Position numbers and translations under genes: made by a program | The notes under the pieces: generated by a model | Databases searched by the model: none | The model's input: the letters and a program-made list of their open reading frames with translations, nothing else | What the model was told of the DNA's origin: nothing | In this document: piece by piece, positions 43,618 to 50,975 of the stretch | Position numbering within the stretch: position 1 is the first letter of the stretch | How the letters are laid out: every line of letters begins with the position of its first letter | Assembly (NCBI GenBank): GCA_023432805.1 | Contig: JAEYUG010000128.1 | Coordinates: 1-53,068, forward strand | DNA length: 53,068 bases | DNA from: Bacteroidota bacterium | GTDB lineage: Bacteria > Bacteroidota > Ignavibacteria > SZUA-365 | Reading direction: 5' to 3'

Positions 43618-44538
43618 ATGGTAGCGGTGTCGGATGCAACGGGCGACGTCGCAGGCGACGCTGCAGGCGACGCTGCAGGCGTGCGCGTGGCGGGACTCTC
43701 GCGCGGCATGTGGCACATGGTCAACGCGGCGGTGTTCTTCAGTGTGATGGGACTCTGCGTGCGGCTCCTGGCAGGCATGCCGTTCATGCAGGTCGTGGTT
43801 GCGCGTTCGGCGATCAGTCTCGTGCTGTCGGCCGTGCTGCTGCTGCGGCGCGGGATCCCCGTATTCGGACCGAACTGGCGGTTGAATCTCGCGCGGGGAT
43901 TCTTCGGGTTTCTGGGACTCTCCTCGTACTTCTATTCGCTGCAGATGCTTCCGCTCGGAGAGGCGGTGACCGTGCAATACACGAATCCCCTGTTCACAGC
44001 CCTCTTCGCTCCGTTCATCCTCAAGGAGCGCGGCACGGGCCGCGAATGGGTGGCGATGGCCGTGGCCTTCGCCGGGGTGCTGCTGATCGCGAATCCCTCC
44101 GCACCCGACCGCATCGTGCCGGTGCTGGTGGGACTCTTCGGTGCGATGTGCAGCGGCATCGCCTACAATCTCGTGCGGAAGCTGGGCCGCGCCGGCGAGG
44201 ATCCCCTCACGATCGTGCTGTACTTTCCGCTGGTCTCTCTGGTATTGGGCACGCCGCTCGCCGCAGCCGATCTGGTGATGCCCGACACGACGGGTCTTCT
44301 GCTGCTCGTGTGCGTCGGCGTCACCACGCAGATCGCACAGGTATCGATGACGCGCGGCCTGCGCGCCGAGCGCGCCTCGCGGGCCACGGTGGTGAACTAC
44401 CTAGTCATCGCGCTGTCGACAGTGTTTTCGTTCGCACTTGGCGAGGAGTTGCGCGTGATGGCGCTGGCGGGCATCGCATGCATCGTGGCGGGCATGATCG
44501 TCGTCACGCGCGGTGCGGCATCGGTGAGGACTGCATGA
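43618..44538 (+). CDS. EamA-family (DMT) transporter
   Basis: A 306-residue protein with ten TM helices in two EamA repeats (first about 32-155, second about 170-300). Motifs ARGFFGFLGLSSYFYSLQMLPLGEAVTVQYTNPLFTALFAP are typical of the drug/metabolite transporters. The N-terminal 25 residues hold a Gly-Asp-Ala repeat. The start at 43618 is downstream of the TAGATTTG element; an in-frame GTG or ATG further in (MWHMV) is possible. The substrate is unknown. It overlaps the next gene by 4 bp (ATGA). Confidence 0.85.
   Translation: MVAVSDATGDVAGDAAGDAAGVRVAGLSRGMWHMVNAAVFFSVMGLCVRLLAGMPFMQVVVARSAISLVLSAVLLLRRGIPVFGPNWRLNLARGFFGFLGLSSYFYSLQMLPLGEAVTVQYTNPLFTALFAPFILKERGTGREWVAMAVAFAGVLLIANPSAPDRIVPVLVGLFGAMCSGIAYNLVRKLGRAGEDPLTIVLYFPLVSLVLGTPLAAADLVMPDTTGLLLLVCVGVTTQIAQVSMTRGLRAERASRATVVNYLVIALSTVFSFALGEELRVMALAGIACIVAGMIVVTRGAASVRTA
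43642..43681. repeat. 12-bp tandem repeat in the EamA gene
   Basis: Three copies of GGCGACGCTGCA (the first has GTCGCA) plus a partial fourth. They encode the (Gly-Asp-Ala/Val-Ala) repeat in the cytoplasmic N-tail, in frame, and so are tolerant of copy-number change. Confidence 0.85.
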
Positions 44539-45425
44539 GACCGCGCATGCGCCGGCTGCTCGTCGTGATGTTCTGCCTGTGCGCGGGATCCGGCACTGCG
44601 TCGGCGTTTCCCGCGCGGATCGATGCGTGGTCACGTCGCGATTCGACGGTGCTCGGTGTGGAGGCGGGCTTGCCGCTCTTCGGCGGCTCATTTGCGGATC
44701 TGCGCGCGTTCTCTCCGGAACAGGTGCTGGCCGCCACCTACACACTCGGTCGCGAGGAGATACGTGTCGTGATCGCGCGCTGCGCCACATCCGCCGACGC
44801 GTTCGGCATGCTCGGCGTGCGGTCGGGCGTACAGCTGGTCGAGGGATTGCCGGGTGAGGCCTTCCGCGTCGACCGTGATGTACGGGCCGTCGTGTACGGA
44901 CCTTTTTACATGGAACTCACACGCAGGGGCGCTCGCAGACCAGCGCCTCCCGACGAAGCGTTTGCCGACGCAATCCAGCGCTGGTTGTACCTGCTTGCCG
45001 ACTGTCACCCCACGCCGATTCCCCTGCCCGACGACGAACGCGTGTACGGATCCGAGCGCCTGCTCGCGGGCGAGGCGTCGTGGCGCGGCGAGCGCAGGCG
45101 GCTCGGGGAGTCCCTCGTGCGCGTTCTCGCAGAGCGACGTGCATGGATGGGGGTGTATCGCAAGCGCATCCTTCCGATCGAGCGTGTCCTCTACGTCTTC
45201 TCGGGAGACTCGGCGTCGGTGTCTGCGCTGCATGTGGCGCTCGGTGCGGAACTCCGCCGCAGCATGCGGATGTCGGTGAACTCCTGCGGTGTGCTCTCGG
45301 CAATGAGTGCGAGTGCGCAGTACATCGTGCTGCGTCACGGTGGCACGCTCTGGTTCATCCGCACCGATCGCAGCGACGACGGCGCCTGCTGGTGGATCCG
45401 GGATCTGCACCCCGCGGCCCGCTGA
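44535..45425 (+). CDS. Exported protein resembling DUF6599
   Basis: A 296-residue protein with a signal peptide (about 1-24, GTASAF). Two similar halves are visible: FARID...YTLGREEIRVVIARCATSADAFGMLG and a second with RVLYVFSGDSASVSALHVA and YIVLRHGGTLWFIRTDRS. The pattern resembles DUF6599 proteins, whose function is unknown. It is coupled to the EamA gene (ATGA overlap). Confidence 0.6.
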   Translation: MRPRMRRLLVVMFCLCAGSGTASAFPARIDAWSRRDSTVLGVEAGLPLFGGSFADLRAFSPEQVLAATYTLGREEIRVVIARCATSADAFGMLGVRSGVQLVEGLPGEAFRVDRDVRAVVYGPFYMELTRRGARRPAPPDEAFADAIQRWLYLLADCHPTPIPLPDDERVYGSERLLAGEASWRGERRRLGESLVRVLAERRAWMGVYRKRILPIERVLYVFSGDSASVSALHVALGAELRRSMRMSVNSCGVLSAMSASAQYIVLRHGGTLWFIRTDRSDDGACWWIRDLHPAAR

Positions 45426-45577
45426 CGGGTGCCGGTGCGCTGCAACGACGCGGTGTGCGTGGCTTCCCCCGGGCGTTCACGCGGGGCACGTGGAGGTGGT
45501 TGGATTTCGCACGGTGATTTCCCAGTTTACGTGGCTTGACGCGAAATCATCCTACACTTTTCCCATACGAGGACATC

Positions 45578-46000
45578 ATGGAACGTACCCTTGCCATTCT
45601 CAAGCCCGACTGTGTTCGCAAGAATCTGATCGGCGAGGTCATCGCGCACATCACGAAGGCGGGCTTCCGCGTCGTGGGTCTGCGCCAGCTCTGGCTCACC
45701 CCGGAAACTGCGGGCGGCTTCTACGAAGTGCACCGCGAGCGCCCCTTCTTCAACGATCTGGTCATGTTCATGTCGTCGGGCGCCTGTGTGCCGATCGTGC
45801 TCGAGAAGGAGAACGCGGTTGCGGATTTCCGCACGCTCATCGGTGCGACGGATCCCCGCGAGGCGGCCGAGGGCACGGTGCGCAAGCTCTACGCCGACAG
45901 CAAGGGCGAGAATATCGTGCACGGCTCCGATAGCGTCGAGAACGCGCAGATCGAGATCGGGTACTTCTTCCGCGGCATCGATCTGATCGACCTCGGCTGA
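45578..46000 (+). CDS. ndk: Nucleoside diphosphate kinase
   Basis: A 140-residue NDK of normal size: MERTLAILKPDCVRKNLIG at the start and active-site His in NIVHGSDS near 117. It balances NTP pools by gamma-phosphate transfer. The start at 45578 is the family N-terminus; AT-rich DNA (TTGACGCGAAATCATCCTACACTTTT) just upstream probably holds its promoter. Confidence 0.97.
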   Translation: MERTLAILKPDCVRKNLIGEVIAHITKAGFRVVGLRQLWLTPETAGGFYEVHRERPFFNDLVMFMSSGACVPIVLEKENAVADFRTLIGATDPREAAEGTVRKLYADSKGENIVHGSDSVENAQIEIGYFFRGIDLIDLG

Positions 46001-46008
46001 TTGCAGCC

Positions 46009-46551
46009 ATGCTGAAGCGCTGGCGCCGGCTCGGCTCGTCGATCGCGCACCGGAATCCCTGGTGGACGGTGCGTCGCGACACGGCACTGCTGCCGTCCGG
46101 TGCGGAAGCCGAATACTACTCCGTCGAGACACCCGGCTCCGTCATGATCATTCCGATCGACGCGGCCGGGTGCTTCGTCTGTGTGCGGCAGTACCGGTTT
46201 CTCAACGAACGCGAGAGTCTGGAATTTCCGGGGGGCGGCATGCGCGACGGGCAGGATGCGCATGCAGCGGCGGCCGCCGAACTCGCCGAAGAGGCGGGAC
46301 TTGCCGGCGAGCTGCGTGCCATCGGCAGCTTCAATCCCTTCAACGGCGTGACTTCTGAACTCTGTCATGTGTTCGTCGCCCGTGCGCTCGTGCCGGCATC
46401 GGCCGAGCCCGACGCAACCGAGGAATTCCTCTGCGAGCATCTGACTGCGGACGCCTTCGACGCGGCGGTCGCCGACGGCACGCTGTGGGATGGCATGACG
46501 CTCGCTGCTCACAGACTGTATCTGGCATGGCGCGCACGCACCGCGCTCTGA
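46009..46551 (+). CDS. Nudix hydrolase with altered Nudix box
   Basis: A 180-residue protein of the ADP-ribose pyrophosphatase type (SVMIIPIDAAGCFVCVRQYRF; LEFPGGGM). The Nudix box GGGMRDGQDAHAAAAAELAEEAGL has the catalytic EExG but carries Gln and Ala where the consensus has the first Glu and the Arg (Gx5Ex7REUxEExGU). It lies 8 bp after ndk. Activity may be reduced or changed. Confidence 0.85.
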   Translation: MLKRWRRLGSSIAHRNPWWTVRRDTALLPSGAEAEYYSVETPGSVMIIPIDAAGCFVCVRQYRFLNERESLEFPGGGMRDGQDAHAAAAAELAEEAGLAGELRAIGSFNPFNGVTSELCHVFVARALVPASAEPDATEEFLCEHLTADAFDAAVADGTLWDGMTLAAHRLYLAWRARTAL

Positions 46552-46572
46552 TCCGCTCGACCTCCTGACACC

Positions 46573-47829
46573 ATGCCCCGCATGATCCCCCTGCATTCCC
46601 TTCGCACAGCGCTCATCGCGCTTGTCGCGTTCACGTCGGTGCCTGCAGTGCCGGCAGCCGCGCAGGTGCCTGCCGCCTCGCAGGTCCTGCCCGGCGCCGA
46701 TCTGCTGCTCGGCGACTCTCTCGGTCTCGTGCGCGGCCGCCGCGTCGGCGTGCTCTGCCATCGCGCCTCGGTGCTCGCCGGCGGCACACACCTGCTCGAC
46801 ACCCTCGACGCGGCCGGCATCGACGTGCGCGCCATCTTCACCCCCGAGCACGGGTTCGACGCCACCGCTCCCGCTGGAGTGCACGTCGCCTCGGGCACGC
46901 GCGCGGGGATCCCGCTGCACTCCCTCTACGGCCGTCACCGCGCGCCCACAGCCGAACAGCTCGCCGCCATCGACGTGCTCGTCTGCGACATGCAGGACGT
47001 CGGAGTCCGATATTACACCTACGTCTCCACCCTCGCCCACACGATGCGCGCCGCCGCTGCCGCCCGCGTGCCCGTCGTGGTGCTCGACAGGCCCAACCCC
47101 ATCAACGGCGTCGAGATCGAGGGTCCCCTGCTCGACACCAGCCTTGCCAGTTTTGTGGGGATGTTCCCCATCCCGATCCGTCACGGCATGACCATCGGCG
47201 AGCTCGCCCGCATGATCGCGGGGGAAGCCTGGCTCGGCGCAGGCACGCAGGTGGACCTCCGGGTGCTTCCCCTGCGCGGCTGGCGGCGTGCCATGTACCA
47301 CGACGAAACCGGACTCGACTGGATCCCCCCATCCCCCAACATCCCCACACTCGAAACCGCGCTCGTCTACGCGGGCACCTGCCTGTTCGAGGGCACGAAT
47401 CTGTCGGAGGGACGCGGCACCGACGCGCCCTTCCTGCGGATCGGGGCGCCGTTCGTCGACAGCGCGCGCTGTGCCGGACGGGCTGCCGCGATTGATGCAC
47501 CGGGTGTGCTGATGGAATCGATGCGCTTCACGCCGCGTGCACTGCCGGCGGCGCCCGCGCCGAAGCTCGTCAACCAGGTGTGCAATGGTGTGGGGATTGC
47601 GCTGACCGATCGACTGCGTGCGCGCCCCGTGCGCGCGGCGTGGCGGCTGCTCTCGGCGATGCTCGCCTGTGCCTCCGAGGGGAAGCTCCTGCCCATGTTC
47701 GACCGGCTGTCGGGCATGCGTGAGGGACGCACGCGGCTGGAACCCGGACAGATCGAGGCGGAGTTCGCGCGCTGGTCACGCGACGAGGCGTTGTTTGCGC
47801 GCGCGCGAATGCCGTATTTGCTGTATTGA
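46573..47829 (+). CDS. namZ: DUF1343 (NamZ-type) exo-muramidase
   Basis: A 418-residue exported protein with a signal peptide (about 1-31, ending AAAQ). The DUF1343 signature includes IFTPEHGFDATAPAGV, LHSLYGRHRAPTAEQL, DMQDVGVRYYTYVSTLAHTM, DRPNPINGVEIEGP and ETGLDWIPPSPNIPTLETALVYAGTCLFEGTNLSEGRGT. Characterised relatives remove terminal N-acetylmuramic acid from cell-wall fragments. It supports cell-wall recycling, together with the amidase at 18411-19289 (context inference). It starts 21 bp after the Nudix gene. Confidence 0.88.
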   Translation: MPRMIPLHSLRTALIALVAFTSVPAVPAAAQVPAASQVLPGADLLLGDSLGLVRGRRVGVLCHRASVLAGGTHLLDTLDAAGIDVRAIFTPEHGFDATAPAGVHVASGTRAGIPLHSLYGRHRAPTAEQLAAIDVLVCDMQDVGVRYYTYVSTLAHTMRAAAAARVPVVVLDRPNPINGVEIEGPLLDTSLASFVGMFPIPIRHGMTIGELARMIAGEAWLGAGTQVDLRVLPLRGWRRAMYHDETGLDWIPPSPNIPTLETALVYAGTCLFEGTNLSEGRGTDAPFLRIGAPFVDSARCAGRAAAIDAPGVLMESMRFTPRALPAAPAPKLVNQVCNGVGIALTDRLRARPVRAAWRLLSAMLACASEGKLLPMFDRLSGMREGRTRLEPGQIEAEFARWSRDEALFARARMPYLLY

Positions 47830-47846
47830 AAGTTTCGCAGCAGTTC

Positions 47847-47866
47847 GCGTCCGCTGCCTCGGACGC
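47847..47866 (+). terminator. Small hairpin after namZ
   Basis: GCGTCCG (47847-47853), loop CTGCCT, CGGACGC (47860-47866). There is no T-run, so it is a weak terminator or an mRNA stabiliser. The next gene has GGAGGAA four bases before its ATG. Confidence 0.4.
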
Positions 47867-47887
47867 AATGTCATCCTGGAGGAATCG

Positions 47888-48991
47888 ATGAAGTGCAGGT
47901 TCAATTGCGATCGGCGTGTGGCCATCTGGTTGCCGGTCGTGTTCATGTCGCTGTCGCTCGTGCTGGCTGCCTGTACGAAGGCGCAGACGTCCGCAGAGAA
48001 GTCCGACAGCGTCGCGGTGGCTTCCGCAGCGGACGGTGCGGCCGGCGAACAGCTTCCGACGGATATTGACCGCGCACCCCGCTCGGCCGAATTCCGCATG
48101 CGTTTCACACAGGGCGCTTCCTTCGGCTATGCAATCTCGGTGGTGCAGCGTGTCACGCTCACACGCGATACGATCGTGGAGAAGAATCTGCAGGAAATCC
48201 GCTACCGGTACCGCTTCCGCGTCCTCGAGGCGCTGGCCGACGGTTCGGGGCGTCTGGAGGCGACTTGTGTCGGTGTGTCCTTCCACGGCGAGTACGGGGG
48301 CATGGGGCAGGCGCGTACACTCAGGTATGACTCCGACGAGAAGAACGATGCGGCAAAGGACAAGCTCTTCGCCGAATACAATGCACCGCTGAACACGCCC
48401 TTCGTCATGACAGTGTCGCCGCTCGGTACGATCACGAAGGTGGAGAGTGTGGATGCGATTCTGCGCCGCCTGATGGGCAACGACTACAACACGACGAAGA
48501 TGGATGCGAAGCAGCGCATCGAACGCCAGCTGGCCGACCAGACGCTCAAGGGCATCGTGCAAATGGCCTTCCAGAAGTTCGAGCAGCGCCCGATCACGCT
48601 CGACTCCGCATGGACGATCACGCAGGACGAGAAGCTCGGCTACCTGTCGATCCGCAATCACGCCGCATACACACTGCGGGGATTCACGCGCGCCGAGGGT
48701 GGGGAACAGGCGCACATCGACATTCTCATCACCTCGAACTACACGGGAAACAAGAAGGTCGATACGGGGCAGGGAATAGCCACGCTCGGAGAGTTCAAGG
48801 TCAACGGCAAGGGACGGACGGTCTTCGACATGACGGCGGGGAATCCCCTGAAACGTTCGTTCACCCAGCGCATGTTCGTCAAGTTCTTTGTCGAGCCACC
48901 CGAAGAGCTCAAGAAGATGGCGCCCGACCAGGCGAAGGACTTCTGGATGACGCAGGACGCGACCGTCGAGAATACGATCGAGCGCTTCTGA
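47888..48991 (+). CDS. DUF6263-like lipoprotein
   Basis: A 367-residue protein with a lipoprotein signal (SLVLAAC, lipid Cys about 29), a short linker and then a long beta-rich domain (RMRFTQGASFGYAISVVQRVTLTRDTI; MTVSPLGTITKVESVDAILRR). This layout resembles DUF6263 lipoproteins of Bacteroidota. Function unknown. GGAGGA precedes ATG 47888. The next gene begins one base after its stop. Confidence 0.72.
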   Translation: MKCRFNCDRRVAIWLPVVFMSLSLVLAACTKAQTSAEKSDSVAVASAADGAAGEQLPTDIDRAPRSAEFRMRFTQGASFGYAISVVQRVTLTRDTIVEKNLQEIRYRYRFRVLEALADGSGRLEATCVGVSFHGEYGGMGQARTLRYDSDEKNDAAKDKLFAEYNAPLNTPFVMTVSPLGTITKVESVDAILRRLMGNDYNTTKMDAKQRIERQLADQTLKGIVQMAFQKFEQRPITLDSAWTITQDEKLGYLSIRNHAAYTLRGFTRAEGGEQAHIDILITSNYTGNKKVDTGQGIATLGEFKVNGKGRTVFDMTAGNPLKRSFTQRMFVKFFVEPPEELKKMAPDQAKDFWMTQDATVENTIERF

Positions 48992-48992
48992 C

Positions 48993-49733
48993 ATGCTGAT
49001 AATTCCGACAATCCGTCTTCACGACCGCATCTGCAGGGACGTCCCGCAGGGTGCGGAGGGAACCGATGGATTGTACCCGACGCATCCCGAGCACATCGTA
49101 CGGATGTGGCGTGGGGAGAACGCAAAGGCACTCGCCATTGTCGATGAGGATGGCCTCGACACTGGGGTCATCGGCTGTGCTGATCTCATCGCAGCCATGG
49201 CGGACGCCACCGACATTCCCATCATTCTGCTTTCGGGATTCGTACGCGACGACGATGTCAGACATGCGTTCGAGCGTCTTGGCTGTTACCGGGTCGTGCT
49301 TCCGGAAGCCGTCTGTACCTACGAACGGCTGGCGCTCCTGCTGCACTCCTACAGTCCGCGACGGATCGCGGTGGGTGTTCACGTCGACACCCTCGAAGAG
49401 GATGCTGCGCATGCAGGGGAATTGGAACGGCTGCTGGAACGTCTGCGCGCGCTCGAGCAATGCGGAGTCGAACGCGTGGTCATTTCCGTGCGCGATGGGA
49501 AGGGCCCGCCTCCACTGGCGCTGCTCTTGCGCGTGGTGCAGCACACGCGTCTGTCGTGTACGGTGCGCGAATGTGTGCATGGATACGAAGATCTGAATCT
49601 CCTGCAGCGGCTGAGTCCCCGCCGCGTCGATTCACTCATGCTCGACGATGCATTGTACGCGAATGCGTTCCCCTGTCAGCGGATCTGGCGTCTGGCGGAA
49701 AAGCAGCTGATCGAGGAGGGACGGCTGACCTGA
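48993..49733 (+). CDS. HisA-like TIM-barrel protein
   Basis: A 246-residue protein. The start MLIIPTIRLHDRICRDVPQG and the spacing of WRGENAKALAIVDEDG, DIPIILLSGFVRDDDVRHAFERLGCYRVVL and RLLERLRALEQCGVERVVI follow the HisA/HisF fold (ProFAR isomerase: IPAIDLKDG; VVDLDGA; GGIR). The catalytic Asp8 position of HisA is Arg here. It is probably not a working HisA. Overlap-close to the lipoprotein gene, not in a his operon. The true role is unknown. Confidence 0.6.
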   Translation: MLIIPTIRLHDRICRDVPQGAEGTDGLYPTHPEHIVRMWRGENAKALAIVDEDGLDTGVIGCADLIAAMADATDIPIILLSGFVRDDDVRHAFERLGCYRVVLPEAVCTYERLALLLHSYSPRRIAVGVHVDTLEEDAAHAGELERLLERLRALEQCGVERVVISVRDGKGPPPLALLLRVVQHTRLSCTVRECVHGYEDLNLLQRLSPRRVDSLMLDDALYANAFPCQRIWRLAEKQLIEEGRLT

Positions 49734-50048
49734 TCGTCGTGGAAAACGGCTGAAACACGTCCGAAATCAGTGTTTTTTGGATGTTCATCCAATTTCCCGT
49801 CCTTGCTGTTTCCCGACATTGTTTTTTCAACGAAAAGTAGTATATTCAAACCTGTGAAAAAAATTCACAATCCGAGCAGCTTTTTGTGCTGATGGACTCG
49901 TTGCACGACGACCGCACGATCTCATGACAAATGCTCGACAAGAGGTGCTTCCGTGCTGCAGGTTCCGATGACAAGGGCCTCGTGTGGTTTTTTTCGCGTT
50001 TCTCCACTAACCGAATCTTCCTTCCGGTCATTGACAGCAGGTGAATTT
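49734..50048 (+). promoter_or_regulatory. Promoter and long leader of the barrel gene
   Basis: TTG (49819-49821), 19 bases and TATATTCA (49841-49848) form a good Bacteroidota promoter, so the leader is about 190 bases. Near its 5' end GTGAA-AAAAA-TTCAC (49854-49868) can form a small hairpin. Two tiny frames (MDSLHDDRTIS at 49892, MTNARQEVLPCCRFR at 49924) follow; neither has an RBS of note. No gene was seen. Confidence 0.5.
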
Positions 50049-50921
50049 ATGAGAGTTGTTCCTTCGCGGCTGGGTTTCATGATCGCCATCCTTCTTCTCT
50101 CCTCAACCGGAGCGGTTGCGCAGTGGCGGTCGAACAGTTTCGCACTCAGTGCCCCATCCCGTGAATACGCGCGTTCCGCGCCTGTTCTTCCCGGAGGTGA
50201 AAACGTGTTCAGCCCGGATCAGGCATCGGTCTTTGTGAGCGCTTTTCTGGGTCTGAACCACAACACCAACATGGGCAACTTCCGGACGGACTGTGACTGC
50301 AGTTTCGACGGATCGTTCGGTCTTGGCAACATCGGTGCCTTGCTCGGTGTGGATGTGACCTACCAGTTTCACCCCAGTTGGGCGGTGATGTTGAAGGTGT
50401 TCTACGACAACAAGCACACCAAGGAAGCGTACGAGCGTGCCCTTGAAACGCCGATCAGCGCAAATCAGCAGGTCATCGTCAAGGAAGTTCTGTTCGAAGA
50501 GGAAGGGACGGTTAGCCTCGCGTACACCACGATCGGTCTGTATGCCCGCTGGCAGCCCCGGCTGGCCCGCTGGTACGTGTTTGCAGGTCCCGCAATTGGC
50601 GTCCCCATTTCGACGAGCCTCGATCACAATCAGTCGATCGTCACGCCGGAGCTGACGTATAACGATGTCAGTCTCTCGAATCGCGATTACGCCGTGTCGA
50701 CCGCCGACTTTGACGGCCTGCTCCGCCTCGAAGGCATGGTCGGATTCGGCTATGACTACATCATCGCCCCGCGCTGGTTCATCAATCCTGAAATCCGGGT
50801 CGGCTACCCGCTCAACAACGTCACGGATACCGTCAACGATCGCGGCAAGGTGATCGATATTCCTGATTGGAAAGTGATGTCGGTCCAGCTTTCCATCGGT
50901 CTCAAGTACGAGGCGTTTTAA
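50049..50921 (+). CDS. Outer-membrane beta-barrel protein
   Basis: A 290-residue protein with a signal peptide (about 1-25, ending AVAQ) and alternating beta strands (VFVSAFLGLNHNTNMGNF; LGVDVTYQFHPSWAVMLKVFYDN; VSLAYTTIGLYARWQPRLARWYVFAGPAIGVPI), ending SVQLSIGLKYEAF with the final aromatic residue of a barrel. A four-Cys cluster (CDCS) is in a loop near 80. The start at 50049 is set by the signal peptide. It precedes an OmpA lipoprotein by 54 bp, as PorP/SprF-type proteins often do, but no PorP motif is certain. Confidence 0.78.
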   Translation: MRVVPSRLGFMIAILLLSSTGAVAQWRSNSFALSAPSREYARSAPVLPGGENVFSPDQASVFVSAFLGLNHNTNMGNFRTDCDCSFDGSFGLGNIGALLGVDVTYQFHPSWAVMLKVFYDNKHTKEAYERALETPISANQQVIVKEVLFEEEGTVSLAYTTIGLYARWQPRLARWYVFAGPAIGVPISTSLDHNQSIVTPELTYNDVSLSNRDYAVSTADFDGLLRLEGMVGFGYDYIIAPRWFINPEIRVGYPLNNVTDTVNDRGKVIDIPDWKVMSVQLSIGLKYEAF

Positions 50922-50975
50922 CAGATGCACCAATCCGACAGACTTTCCTCAGCAATTGTGCAGAAGCCAGATACC

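Noticed and set aside
43008..45425. 805-residue frame on the plus strand ending at the DUF6599-like stop
   Set aside because: The first two thirds are antisense to the methyltransferase and out of frame with the EamA gene. Only the part from 44535 has a signal peptide and family-like sequence.
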